A stretch of 64,000 bases of DNA from Streptomyces sp. NBC_01296 (lineage in GTDB: Bacteria > Actinomycetota > Actinomycetes > Streptomycetales > Streptomycetaceae). Under the pieces are notes generated by a model that had not been told where the DNA came from, searched no databases, and worked only from the letters and a program-made list of their open reading frames with translations. This document shows, one piece after another, positions 8,784 to 17,616 of this stretch; position 1 is the stretch's first letter, and each line of letters begins with the position of its first letter. Both the position numbers and the translations under genes were made by a program. The stretch spans positions 2,170,001-2,234,000 of the forward strand of contig NZ_CP130720.1 in NCBI RefSeq assembly GCF_035984415.1. The letters are read 5' to 3'.

Positions 8784-9353
8784 CTACGCCCCGTCGTACA
8801 TCCCGAGCGTGCCGTCCAGCTCGAACCACACCACCTTGCCGCCGGCCTGCACCGGCGCGTCCACGCCCCAGGCGTCGGCGAGGGCCTGCACCAGCACCAG
8901 CCCCCGGCCGTGCGTACCGTCGTCGGCGGTCGGTACGTACGGCCGGGGCCGGCGCGAGGCGTAGTCCCTGACCTCCACCCTCAGCCGGTCCGCGGCGATC
9001 CGCGCGGACACCTCCGCGCCCTGGTCGGTGTGGACGAGGGCATTGGTGACGAGCTCGGTGATCAGCAGCTCCGCCACCTCCGCGGTGTCGGCCGGGCACC
9101 GATGGCGCATCAACTCCCGTAACGCCCGGCGCACCTCGCCCACGGCCTTGAGATCCGCCCGCCGTACGCTCCGGCTGATCTTCAGCGCGTCCACCGCTCC
9201 CCCGTCCTCGACGGACGGTTCACGCGGTACGGGCCGCCCTCTTCTCCACTGCTTCCCGGTCTTCGCCCCCACCCGCACGGCGATGTACCTCCCCCGTGTC
9301 CCACGGATCTCGAACTGGTCTACGGGATGCATGCCCGCCGGGGCAATCCGCAC
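8784..9353 (-). CDS. RsbW-like ATP-binding regulatory protein (HATPase_c)
   Basis: 189-aa protein with a C-terminal GHKL ATPase domain of the anti-sigma-factor type (about residues 60-185). The N-box is ELLITELVTNALVHTD and the G-box DDGTHGRGLVLVQALADAWGV. Streptomyces encode dozens of such single-domain ATPases, a few shown to be anti-sigma factors or to act with BldG-like anti-anti-sigma factors. No partner sigma factor or STAS gene is adjacent, so the target is unknown. The ATG at 9332 (residue 8) is an alternative start. Its start lies 10 bp from the stop of the split pyruvate oxidase gene on the same strand, so read-through from that gene is possible. Confidence 0.88.
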   Translation of the reverse strand: MRIAPAGMHPVDQFEIRGTRGRYIAVRVGAKTGKQWRRGRPVPREPSVEDGGAVDALKISRSVRRADLKAVGEVRRALRELMRHRCPADTAEVAELLITELVTNALVHTDQGAEVSARIAADRLRVEVRDYASRRPRPYVPTADDGTHGRGLVLVQALADAWGVDAPVQAGGKVVWFELDGTLGMYDGA

Positions 9354-9363
9354 TCCTGCGGGC

Positions 9364-10384
9364 TTACGGGCGCGGCACGTTGCGCAGGTTGGATCGAGCC
9401 ATCTGGATCATCCGGCCCACCCCTCCGTCCAGCACGATCTTGCTGGCCGAAAGTGCAAAACCGGTCACCATCTCGGCGCTGATCCTGGGTGGAATGGACA
9501 AGGCGTTGGGATCGGTCACCACGTCCACCAAGGCGGGCCCCTTGTGCCGGAACGCCTCCTTCAGAGCCCCGGTGAGCTGCTTGGGCTTCTCCACCCGGAC
9601 CCCGAAGGCGCCCGCCGCGCGCGCGATCGCCGCGAAATCCGGATTGTGATGGGTCGTTCCGTACGAGGGCAGGCCGGAAACCAGCATCTCCAACTCGACC
9701 ATCCCGAGCGATGAGTTGTTGAAGAGGACCACTTTGACGGGCAGGTCGTACTGCACCAGGGTGAGGAAATCTCCCATCAGCATCGAGAAACCGCCGTCGC
9801 CCGACATCGACACCACTTGACGGCCGCGGTCCGTGAACTGTGCGCCGATGGCCTGCGGAAGGGCATTGGCCATGGAGCCGTGGCTGAAGGAGCCGATGAT
9901 GCGCCGCTTGCCGTTCGGGGAAAGATAGCGTGCCGCCCACACGTTGCACATGCCCGTGTCGACGGTGAACACGGCGTCTTCGTCCGCGAGTTCGTCGAGT
10001 ACCGAGGCCACGTACTCGGGGTGGATCGGGGTGTGCTTCTCCACCTTGCGCGTGTACGCCTTGACCACGCCCTCCAGGGCGTCCGCGTGCTTCTTCAGCA
10101 TCCGGTCCAGGAACCGGCGGTCCGTCTTGGCCTTCACCCGGGCGTTCAGGGCGCGCAGGGTCTCCCGTGCGTCACCCCAGACGGCGAGGTCCAACTGTGT
10201 GCGGCGGCCGAGGTGTTCGGGGCGGATGTCCACCTGGACGATCTTCACGTCGTCGGGCAGGAAGGCGTTGTACGGGAAGTCCGTGCCGAGCAGGATCAGC
10301 AGGTCGCACTCGTGCGTGGCCTCGTAGGCGGCGCCGTAGCCGAGCAGCCCGCTCATTCCGACGTCGTACGGGTTGTCGTACTGG
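9364..10384 (-). pseudogene. poxB: pyruvate dehydrogenase/oxidase (PoxB-type), C-terminal half, separated by an insertion
   Basis: C-terminal half of a thiamine-diphosphate enzyme that oxidatively decarboxylates pyruvate to acetate and CO2. It contains the central-domain end (HECDLLILLGTDFPYNAF) and the whole PP domain with the ThDP/Mg motif GDGGFSM...NNSS. The homologous frame begins at QYDNPYDVGMSGLLG, exactly where the N-terminal half (10915-11655) stops. Upstream of that the frame runs into foreign insert sequence without a plausible native start; the first internal Met codon is at 10356. Both halves look undamaged otherwise. This fragment alone lacks the pyruvate-activating glutamate of the N-terminal domain, so it should be inactive as pyruvate oxidase. 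Confidence 0.88.
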
Positions 10385-10584
10385 TGATACCTGCGCGCGT
10401 GAATGCGAGCACGGCCCGCAAGGCCTCTCCGGCGGGTTGCGGCACCGGCCATCCGTCCCTGCGTCGCCGGTGGCCCGCTCCCGACAGGTGTCACTCGAAT
10501 GGAGTAACCAAACGCGCCACCCACATGGGTGAAGATCAAGCTGAGTAGTGCCCCAACCGAGGCAATCCGTGAAAGGGGAACCAC

Positions 10585-10803
10585 ATGCGCCTTCGACGAA
10601 TCTTCGCCGCCGTCATCGCCACGGCGGCCTTCGCCGGACTCGGCCTCTCTGGCGCCGCCACCGCCACCGCCACCGCCGGCAGCGTCACCCCGGCCAGCGT
10701 CACCCCGGGTGAGTGCACGGACAACGGCGGAACGATCGATCGGTCGACGCCCGTGCTCCCGACCTGCAGGGGCGGTATGTACGACGGGCAGACGGTCGAC
10801 TAA
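10585..10803 (+). CDS. small secreted protein inside the poxB insertion
   Basis: 72-aa protein with a textbook Sec signal peptide: basic n-region MRLRR, hydrophobic core FAAVIATAAFAGLGLSGA, and likely cleavage in the ATATA region near residue 30. The predicted mature peptide is about 40 aa with two cysteines (GEC... and ...TCRGG) that could form one disulfide. ATG 10585 has an AAAGGGG ribosome-binding site at 10573-10579. A perfect 9-bp hairpin follows at 10836-10862. The product is not recognised; as the only gene of the inserted segment it is either its cargo or a hitch-hiker. Confidence 0.75.
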   Translation: MRLRRIFAAVIATAAFAGLGLSGAATATATAGSVTPASVTPGECTDNGGTIDRSTPVLPTCRGGMYDGQTVD

Positions 10804-10835
10804 ACCCCACCAGGCCCGTTGCGAAAGTGGATCGT

Positions 10836-10862
10836 CGCCCCGCAGCCACGCGTTGCGGGGCG
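10836..10862 (+). terminator. hairpin after the inserted small gene
   Basis: Perfect 9-bp stem (CGCCCCGCA with TGCGGGGCG) around a 9-nt loop, 32 nt after the small gene's stop and inside the insertion. Its symmetry means it could also stop poxB transcripts coming the other way. Confidence 0.65.
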
Positions 10863-10914
10863 CTCCCGCGCGAGCATGCTGCAACATCACGGTGACACCG
10901 AGATACGTACGCCA

Positions 10915-11655
10915 CTAAGGATTGTCGTACTGGATCCACTCCTTGCCGCGCAGGGCGTGCCCGACGGGCGCCTTGACCCGGCCCGCGAACTCCATGACCT
11001 CGGGGTGCGCCCCGGCGGCGCCGCTGCCGCAGAACAGCGTGACCTTCTCGGCCTCGTCGATCAGCCGGACCAGCTTCTCGATCTCCCCGTCGCCGGGCCG
11101 TACGGTCGGCCGCGCGGTCACGAGCGCGTGCTCGATGCTCTTGTCCGGGGCCGGGAGGGAGGCGATGTCGCCGGGCAGCGAGATCACGCCGACGCCGCTG
11201 CGGCCGATGGCGTGCTGGATGGCGGTCTGGAGCACCCGGGGCGTCTGCTGTGGGTTGGAGATCAGCTCGCTGTAGTGGCTGCACTCGGTGAACAGCCGGT
11301 CGGGGTGGGTCTCCTGGAAGTAGCCGAGGCCGATCTCGCCGGAGGGGATGTGGGAGGCGAGCGCGAGCACCGGGGCCATCGAGCGGTGGGCGTCGTAGAG
11401 GCCGTTGATCAGGTGCAGGTTGCCGGGACCGCAGGAGCCTGCGCAGGCCGCGAGCCGGCCGGTGATCTGGGCCTCGGCCCCGGCGGCGAACGCGGCCGTC
11501 TCCTCGTGGCGGACCTGGATCCACTCGATGCCGCCGGTGCGCCGAATGGCGTCGACGACGGGGTTCAGGCTGTCGCCGACGACTCCGTACATCCGGCGCA
11601 CGCCGGCGCGTACGAGGATGTCGACGAACTGCTCGGCCACGTTCTTCTTGCCCAT
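10915..11655 (-). pseudogene. poxB: pyruvate dehydrogenase/oxidase (PoxB-type), N-terminal half
   Basis: 246 aa starting MGKKNVAEQFVDILVRAGVRR and containing the whole pyrimidine-binding domain of the ThDP enzyme, including the catalytic glutamate in VRHEETAAFAAGAEAQ and the GSCGPGNLHLINGLYDAHR segment, then the start of the central domain. It ends KEWIQYDNP followed by a TAG contributed by the inserted DNA at 10915-10917. The rest of the protein resumes at 10384. PoxB is normally a peripheral membrane flavoenzyme feeding electrons to quinones. Start ATG 11655 is 62 nt downstream of the PP2C-like gene on the same strand. Truncated like this it lacks the ThDP-diphosphate site and should be inactive. 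Confidence 0.9.
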
Positions 11656-11717
11656 GGAGGCGCGCCCTTTCCCGTTGCCTGCCGGGTACGCCTCCCATCC
11701 ATCCACATTCCGCGCGG

Positions 11718-13742
11718 TTACGCCTCCCAGACCGCGGCGGCCGTCCGGTCGTCGGCGTAGCCCTTGAGGCGGAGCTGGGTGTCCGCGAGGAAGGCGGCGA
11801 GGCCGGGGGGCTCCGGGTCGGCCCAGCGGGCCGCGAGTTCGGCCGAGAGGAGGCCCTCCTCGCGCATGGGGTCCGCGAGCCCGCCGGAGCAGAGCAGCAG
11901 GGTGTCGCCGGGCCGGGCCACGGCGGCCCTGAACCGGAACCCGTCCCCGCCGGTCTCGGTCGACTCGGGCTCTGGCTCCGGCTTCGGTTCCGGCTCCAGG
12001 TCCTCCCATGCCCCGGCCCGGAGCCGGAACAGGCCGCCGGCGCCCGCGCCGAAGCAGACCCGGGTCTTGCACTCGGGGTCGATGGGGAGCAGCAGCACGC
12101 GCAGGCCCGCGGTGTACGCGTCCTCCGGGAGCCCCAGCTCGGCGGCGTGCGCCCGCAGGCGGCCGTAGCCGCGGTCGGTGAGGCGCTGGAGCCCCGAGCG
12201 CAGGGCGTCGCGCCGGCCGGCGCGGATGTCGTCGGCGAGCCGCTCCCGGCTCCGGCCGACGGCCGATGCCATCCAGCGGCACAGCTCGACGGCGGCCTCG
12301 GCGGCGCCGGGGGCGGCCCGGTCACCGCCGGCGAGGGCCACGAGGACGAGGGCGTCGTCGCCGGTGCCGAAGCGGGCGGTCAGCAGGAAGTCCCGGCGGG
12401 CCTCGCCGCGGAACCGGGCGGAGTCCCCGCGCACGGAGGTGGCGCGCAGGGTGTACGTCCCGTGCCGGGCCCCCTCGAGGACGGTGTCGGGCACAAGCGC
12501 GTCGAGCACCCCCGGATCGGCGAGGGGCAGGGCCCCGGGCTCGGGGGCGTAGGTGGGCGCCCGGTCCCCCAAATACCCCACGACGGGCCGCTCCCCACCC
12601 GGGCCCGCGGCCCCCGGCCCGCCGTCGAGCACGGAACCTGCCCGCGACTGCCCTCCGGGACCAGGACCGGGATCCGACGCGGAATCCGGTCCGGCTCCGG
12701 GGCCTGCCCAGGGATGTGGTTCAGCACCGGCCGGAGGCTGCGGACCGGACCGCGGGTCGGCGTCGGCACGGGAACCGGCCCGGGGTCGGGCTCCGGGACC
12801 GGTCGACGGCTCGTCGTCGGAGACCGGCGACGGCGCGGCGGCGGGCCAGGTTCCCGGGCGGAGCCCGGTGTCAGGTCCGGCCCCGTGCTGCGCGGCGGCG
12901 GCGCCGGTTCCCGCACCGGCCTCCGGGCCCGACCAGGAGCCCGGCTCGGCACCGGAACGAGCCCCGGGCAGCAGGCCGGGACCGGAGCGCCGGCCGGGCT
13001 CACCCGAACCGGGCTCGGCCGGCCCGGACTCGCCCGCGCCGCGGTCGGCCGCGCCGGGGTCGGCCGCGCCGGGGTCGGCCCAGGCCTCGGGCCGGTGCCC
13101 CGTGCCGTCCCCGGCCACCGGCCGGGCACGTGGCCCGACACCGGTTCCGGGCCAGGGGCCCGTACCGGCGTCGGGTCCGGGGTCGGACTCCGGTCCGGGG
13201 ACGGGCCAGGAGCCCGCGCCCTGCTCGGGCGCTCGCTCGGGTGCAGGCCAGGTGCCGGAAGCCCGTCCGGGGGCGGGGGAAGGGGGCTCGGGCGGGGTGT
13301 CACGCGGGACGCCCCAGCGCCGGACCGGCAGTTCGGGCGGCTCCTCCGGGAGCGCCGGCGGCACGGTCACACTGCCGAGGCCGTATCCGGTCGTGCCGGG
13401 TCCCCGGGGGTCCCGGGGTGGCGGCGGCTCCGGCGCGGCCTCCCGCCGCGGCCCCGGCAGCACGGCATGCGGGGGCGCCCCGGGCGCCGTGGCCCCCGGC
13501 GGCGGCCCCGGCTGCGCAGCGCTCCCCGGCGGCCCGGCGTGCGGCGGTGGCGCGGGTGGCAGCGAGCCCGGCGGCCCGGGCGGCGCAGGCCGTGGGGCCG
13601 GTAGGGACGGGTCCGGTGCGGAGGTCACTGCCGACGCCGAGTGGAAACGGCTCTCCAGCGTGTCCCCCGGGTCCGGGACCGGTCCCGCGTCCGGGTCCTC
13701 GTACAGCTTCTGCCACCAGTCGTCCGCGCCCTGCTGACTCAT
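11718..13742 (-). CDS. PP2C-like protein phosphatase with long Pro/Gly-rich region
   Basis: 674 aa. After a short N-terminal segment (MSQQGADDWWQKLYEDPDAG) comes an approximately 370-residue low-complexity region rich in Pro, Gly, Ala, Ser and Asp, predicted disordered, then a C-terminal PP2C_2-type domain (about residues 430-674). That domain has GDDALVLVALAGGDRA, RLRAHAAELGL and DTLLLCSGGLADP, the last resembling the DG motif region with SGG in place of the usual metal-binding SDG. Several metal ligands of canonical PP2Cs are unclear, so activity is uncertain. ATG 13742 is preferred to the in-frame ATG 13802 because the hairpin terminator lies between. In-gene 15-bp repeats encode GAADP units. 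Confidence 0.8.
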   Translation of the reverse strand: MSQQGADDWWQKLYEDPDAGPVPDPGDTLESRFHSASAVTSAPDPSLPAPRPAPPGPPGSLPPAPPPHAGPPGSAAQPGPPPGATAPGAPPHAVLPGPRREAAPEPPPPRDPRGPGTTGYGLGSVTVPPALPEEPPELPVRRWGVPRDTPPEPPSPAPGRASGTWPAPERAPEQGAGSWPVPGPESDPGPDAGTGPWPGTGVGPRARPVAGDGTGHRPEAWADPGAADPGAADRGAGESGPAEPGSGEPGRRSGPGLLPGARSGAEPGSWSGPEAGAGTGAAAAQHGAGPDTGLRPGTWPAAAPSPVSDDEPSTGPGARPRAGSRADADPRSGPQPPAGAEPHPWAGPGAGPDSASDPGPGPGGQSRAGSVLDGGPGAAGPGGERPVVGYLGDRAPTYAPEPGALPLADPGVLDALVPDTVLEGARHGTYTLRATSVRGDSARFRGEARRDFLLTARFGTGDDALVLVALAGGDRAAPGAAEAAVELCRWMASAVGRSRERLADDIRAGRRDALRSGLQRLTDRGYGRLRAHAAELGLPEDAYTAGLRVLLLPIDPECKTRVCFGAGAGGLFRLRAGAWEDLEPEPKPEPEPESTETGGDGFRFRAAVARPGDTLLLCSGGLADPMREEGLLSAELAARWADPEPPGLAAFLADTQLRLKGYADDRTAAAVWEA
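13035..13079. repeat. three tandem 15-bp units inside the PP2C gene
   Basis: Three consecutive 15-bp units (13035-13049, 13050-13064, 13065-13079; the first differs at one base) encode the repeated Asp-Pro/Arg-Gly-Ala-Ala part of the disordered region. In-frame length means unit gain or loss would not disrupt the gene. Confidence 0.8.
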
Positions 13743-13798
13743 GGGCCCATTCTTGGCCCCCCACAGGGGCAGAAAACGCCGAATACGCGAAAAGGAGC

Positions 13799-13820
13799 CC
13801 ACCGGGCCGCCGCCCGGTGG
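13799..13820 (-). terminator. terminator after the subtilase gene
   Basis: Perfect 9-bp stem (CCACCGGGC with GCCCGGTGG), 4-nt loop; reading on the minus strand it is followed by CTCCTTTTCG. It lies 26 nt beyond the S8 peptidase stop, separating it from the PP2C gene downstream. Confidence 0.85.
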
Positions 13821-13845
13821 ACCCCTTCTGTATCTCTCGTACGAC

Positions 13846-16800
13846 CTACCGGATGTCGTACGCCCGCGCGACCGTCTGGGTGACGGCAGCGCCGTTCGCG
13901 TCGGTGAGCTCCACCTTCAGCGTCACCTGCCGGCCGGCCCCGGCCCCGGCGTGGTCCACGACCGCGGACCAGCGCCCGTCCCGCTCGGCGACAGCCGCCT
14001 GTGTCCAGTGCTCAGCGTCGTACGAGTACGACAGCTTCACCGATTTCAGCGCCCCCGGCACGTACCCCGCATGGCCCGTGACCCCCAGGCCGATCGTCTG
14101 GCCGTCCGCCGCCGGCAGCGTCTTCATGCCGTCCGCCGGGATCGCGATCGACGGGAACAGGATCGGGATGGACTGCGAGTACCGGGTCGGGTCCTGCTTC
14201 GAGACGAAGGTCCATGTCGTCGCCACCGCCTGCGAGCGCTGCCAGGTGCGCGCCGGCTGGCCGAACTTCTCGATCTGCTGGGTCAGTTCGTACGTCGTCT
14301 CCTCGGCCGGGACCTCGAAGACCCCCGACGGGTACCCGCTGTCGCCGATCTGCTCGCCGTTCCGCTTGAGGACGAGCCCGCCGACGTCCCCGAAGGAGCC
14401 CGGCTGCGCGAAGTGCCCCGTGTCCCCCCACATTGCGGAGGCGAAGCCGATCAGGTTGCCCTGCCGTTCGGCGGCGAGCTGCGGCCGGCCCGCGAGGTCG
14501 CGGCCGGCGACCGGGCCGACGACCCCGTCGTACCAGCTCTCGCTGCGCTTGCCGCCCTTGGCGTACGTGCGCTGCTGGTCGGTCATGAACTCGCCCCACG
14601 GGAAGCTGCTGGAGACCATGTGGTCCCAGGCGGTGTCCCCGGCGGAGTAGAACTCGGTGCGCTTGCCCGGGACGGCCACGGTGTCCAGCCCGCCGAAGTA
14701 CACGGCGTTGCCGAGCGGCCGGTAGGCGCCGGTCAGATCGACGAAGTCGGCGGCGACGCCCATCGAGTGGTACGTCGACTCGGCGGAGCCGAGGTCGCGG
14801 TCGTGCACCCGGTAGGTGCGCTCGCCCTGTACCGGGCCGTTCTCGATCTGGGCCAGGTTGTAGACGTACGGGCTCTTCGCGCTGCCCTTCCAGTTCAGCG
14901 TGACCTTGCCGGCCGCGAGCTTCGCGAGCAGCGCCTTCGCCTCCGGCTGTTCGATGGTCAGCGCCGGCAGGGAGCCGCCCGCGTAGCCGGTGAAGCCGAC
15001 CCAGCGGCCGGGGGCGTCGCGGTGGGCGAGGACGGCCTTGGCCCCGGCCGCCTTCGCGTTGTTCGCGACCTCGTACAGCGCGCCGTCCTCGGCCTTGACC
15101 AGCACGATCGCGCCCCCGGCGCCGGCCGCGGCGAGCTCCTGCGGGGTGCCGGAGCCCGCGTCGACGAGCGGCGCACTGCCGGTTCCGTCGAGGTTGTCGC
15201 TGCCGGTGGAGGCGGTGATCGGGTGCAGCGCAGGGCCGCCCGCGGCCTTCAGCTCGGAGAGCAGCGGGGCTGCCGCGCGCCAGTAGCTGCCGAACTCGAA
15301 CTCGCCCTCGTGCGCCCGGCCTTCGACCGAGGCGTAGTAGCCGCGGATCGTCCGCCCGCCCATCGCCGTGCCGGCGTGCAGCCAGGACTCGTCCCAGTAC
15401 CGGGAGAAGGCGAGGGTGGTGCTGCGGGCCTCGGTCGGCCGGTCGGTGGCGATCGAGAGCCGGGCCGCCTTGCGGGCGTCCAGCACGATCACGGTGTCCT
15501 TCTTGACCTCCGCCTGGGGACGGCTCAGGTAGGTGAGCGAGTCGTACAGCGTGGCTCCGTCACCGGCGTCGAGGGTGCCGATGAAGCTGGAGAGGAAGTA
15601 CGAGCCCGGGCGCACCCGGTAGACCTGGTCCACGGCGCCGTCGTTGAAACGGCGCTCCCCCCTGGCGTCGTCGGTGCCGATGACGTCCAGGGAGGACGGT
15701 CCGGCGGCCGGCTTGCCCGCGCGGTCGATCAGCTTGACGCGCAGGGTGACGGTCTCCGGCTCCACGTACAGCGAGAAGGGGGTGGAGACGTGCACGCCGT
15801 CCGCGGTGGCGACGACGCGGCCGGTGACGTCCCCGTACTGGGAGCGCTCCAGCCGGGCCGCGGGGTCGAGGGCGAGCGGCACCTTGACGGTGGCGCCGGC
15901 CGGCACGGTCACCGTACGCCGGTCCAGGCCTGCGATCCGGCTGCGGACGGCCGAGCCGTCGTTGCCGGTGACCTTCTCGACGGCGAGGTTCAGGGTGACG
16001 GGCCGGGCGGCGCCGTTGGTGTAGGGGATCTCGACGGTCGTCCGGTCGCTGCGGTCCTGCGGCCAGTCGTACGTGCCGCCCTGCACGGCGGGGGCGCTCG
16101 TCACGGTGGTGTCGACGGCGGCCTTGACGTCGAGGCGGCCGCCGCCGGTCTGGCGTACGTCCCCGGGGACGCCGGAGTTCGCGGAGCCGACGAGGGCGGC
16201 CTTGACCTGCTGGGCCGTCCAGTCGGGGTGGCGCTGCTTGACGATGGCCGCGGCGCCCGCGACGTGCGGGGTGGCCATCGAGGTGCCGGACATGGACTGG
16301 TACGCGTACACCCCGCGCCCGCCCATGGCCGCGGCGGAGATCCCGACGCCCGGCGCGGCGATCTCGGGCTTGAGGGTGTGCTGGAGTCCGGCGGGGCCGC
16401 GGCTGGAGAAGGAGGCGGTGGTGTCGTCGCGGTCGACGGCGCCGACGGTGAGCACGCTGGGCGCGCAACCGGGCGAGGAGACCGTGTTGTTGCCCGGGCC
16501 GGAGTTGCCGGCGGCGATCACGAAGAGGGTGCCGCTGCTCTGCGCGAGCCGCTCGGCGGCCGCCGACATGGGATCGTCACAGGTCGTCCGAGAGGGGTCG
16601 CCGAGGCTCATGGAGACCACGTCGGCCTTGCTCTCGACGGCCCATTCCATACCGGCGATGATCCACGAATCGAGGCCGTAGCCCGCGTCGTTGAGGACCT
16701 TGCCGCTGAGCAGTCCGGTGCCCGGCGCGACGCCCTTCTTGGCGCCGCCGCTCTCGGCTCCGGAGCCGCCGACGGTGGAGATGGTGTGGGTGCCGTGGCC

Positions 16801-17616
16801 CTGGCGGTCGGCGTCGGTGTCGGAGTCGGTGAAGTTCTTCGACGCCGCGACACGGCCCTTGAGGTCGGGGTGCTCCAGATCGGTGCCGGTGTCGAGGACG
16901 GCGACCTTGGTGCCCTTGCCGTCGTACCCGGCCGCCCAGGCGGCGGTCGCGTTCACCTGCTTCGTGGAACGCTCCAGGTTCGCCCGGACTTTGCCGTCGA
17001 GCCACAGCTTCTTCAGCCCGCCGGCGGCGCGGGAGCGGGTGTCGGTGACGTCCGTCCAGAAGGAGGCGGCCCGCTGCTTGTCGGCGGCGAGGGCGACGGC
17101 GCCGATGGAGCCGAGGACGAGGGAGCGTTCGGCGCCGCGCGGGGTGGGCGGTGCGCTGCGCGCCGGGTTGACGGAGCCGTCGTAGACCGCGATGAGCGGG
17201 AGCTTCCCGGCGTGTGCGTCGTCGTAGCCCTGCCGGATCAGGCCGGTGACGTTGAACAGCTCCTGGTCGACCGTGCCGGCGGCGAGGGCCTTGACCGCGC
17301 TCTCGGGATAGACGTACAGGTCCTTGCCGCTCTGGCGGGTCTGCACGAGCGGCTGCGAGCCGTCCTCGCGCGGCATCGCGGTGGCGGCGGTCCGGCCCGC
17401 CGGGTCGGTGGACACCAGGATCCGGTCGCCGGTGACCAGCGTCACGGTGACGGGGGCCGTGGCCTGCTTTCCGGCCGCCTCGCTCCCCGCGATCGGTCTC
17501 TTCCCGGCTCCTCCGGGCGCTCCGTCGATCGGCTGCGCCGCCGACGGGCCGACGGCGGTGACGGCCAGGACGGCCGCGCCGGCCGCTCCCAGTGCCGTGC
17601 GCGATATCGGATGCAT
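13846..17616 (-). CDS. large secreted S8 (subtilisin-like) serine peptidase
   Basis: 1256 aa. The signal peptide follows MHPISRTALGAAGAAVLAV and ends near AQP (residues 1-28). A propeptide-like segment (about 35-200) precedes the subtilase domain: catalytic Asp242 in AVLDTGTDLEHPD, His274 in GHGTHT and Ser446 in GTSMATPHVAG. The remaining approximately 780 residues include a PA-like insert (about 800-900) and beta-rich C-terminal regions. Such large subtilases are exported proteases for nutrient acquisition. ATG 17616 is chosen because GGGGAG precedes it and the signal peptide starts there; the longer frame adds 12 residues. Divergent from an HTH regulator, and ended by a good terminator. Confidence 0.93.
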   Translation of the reverse strand: MHPISRTALGAAGAAVLAVTAVGPSAAQPIDGAPGGAGKRPIAGSEAAGKQATAPVTVTLVTGDRILVSTDPAGRTAATAMPREDGSQPLVQTRQSGKDLYVYPESAVKALAAGTVDQELFNVTGLIRQGYDDAHAGKLPLIAVYDGSVNPARSAPPTPRGAERSLVLGSIGAVALAADKQRAASFWTDVTDTRSRAAGGLKKLWLDGKVRANLERSTKQVNATAAWAAGYDGKGTKVAVLDTGTDLEHPDLKGRVAASKNFTDSDTDADRQGHGTHTISTVGGSGAESGGAKKGVAPGTGLLSGKVLNDAGYGLDSWIIAGMEWAVESKADVVSMSLGDPSRTTCDDPMSAAAERLAQSSGTLFVIAAGNSGPGNNTVSSPGCAPSVLTVGAVDRDDTTASFSSRGPAGLQHTLKPEIAAPGVGISAAAMGGRGVYAYQSMSGTSMATPHVAGAAAIVKQRHPDWTAQQVKAALVGSANSGVPGDVRQTGGGRLDVKAAVDTTVTSAPAVQGGTYDWPQDRSDRTTVEIPYTNGAARPVTLNLAVEKVTGNDGSAVRSRIAGLDRRTVTVPAGATVKVPLALDPAARLERSQYGDVTGRVVATADGVHVSTPFSLYVEPETVTLRVKLIDRAGKPAAGPSSLDVIGTDDARGERRFNDGAVDQVYRVRPGSYFLSSFIGTLDAGDGATLYDSLTYLSRPQAEVKKDTVIVLDARKAARLSIATDRPTEARSTTLAFSRYWDESWLHAGTAMGGRTIRGYYASVEGRAHEGEFEFGSYWRAAAPLLSELKAAGGPALHPITASTGSDNLDGTGSAPLVDAGSGTPQELAAAGAGGAIVLVKAEDGALYEVANNAKAAGAKAVLAHRDAPGRWVGFTGYAGGSLPALTIEQPEAKALLAKLAAGKVTLNWKGSAKSPYVYNLAQIENGPVQGERTYRVHDRDLGSAESTYHSMGVAADFVDLTGAYRPLGNAVYFGGLDTVAVPGKRTEFYSAGDTAWDHMVSSSFPWGEFMTDQQRTYAKGGKRSESWYDGVVGPVAGRDLAGRPQLAAERQGNLIGFASAMWGDTGHFAQPGSFGDVGGLVLKRNGEQIGDSGYPSGVFEVPAEETTYELTQQIEKFGQPARTWQRSQAVATTWTFVSKQDPTRYSQSIPILFPSIAIPADGMKTLPAADGQTIGLGVTGHAGYVPGALKSVKLSYSYDAEHWTQAAVAERDGRWSAVVDHAGAGAGRQVTLKVELTDANGAAVTQTVARAYDIR

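Larger units (their letters stand above)
10385..10921. mobile_element. 537-bp insertion splitting poxB (no transposase)
   Basis: The DNA between the two 12-bp repeats interrupts PoxB precisely within QYDNP. Repeat-to-repeat distance is 549 bp, a multiple of three, so loss of the insert plus one repeat would restore an intact 580-odd-residue PoxB. It contains no transposase or integrase, only one small secreted-protein gene on the opposite strand, with its own ribosome-binding site and a downstream hairpin. I find no convincing terminal inverted repeats. It could be a non-autonomous element mobilised in trans, a cassette captured by site-specific recombination, or a remnant. Confidence 0.75.
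10373..10933. repeat. 12-bp direct repeat bracketing the poxB insertion
   Basis: The sequence TTGTCGTACTGG occurs at 10373-10384 and again at 10922-10933 (GG[G/A] before each copy extends it to 15 bp with one mismatch). Both copies encode the same PoxB residues (QYDN). One copy is native; the other arose when the intervening DNA was gained, as either a target-site duplication or an att core. Confidence 0.9.

Noticed and set aside
10385-10921. Insertion as an IS element, group II intron or intein
   Set aside because: No transposase or reverse transcriptase, no clear terminal inverted repeats, no intron fold seen, and the poxB frame inside it is closed by a stop, so protein splicing is excluded.
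12147-14650. Long + strand frames opposite the PP2C-like gene
   Set aside because: Low-complexity GC-rich coding sequence leaves several frames open. No start signal, domain or codon-bias support.
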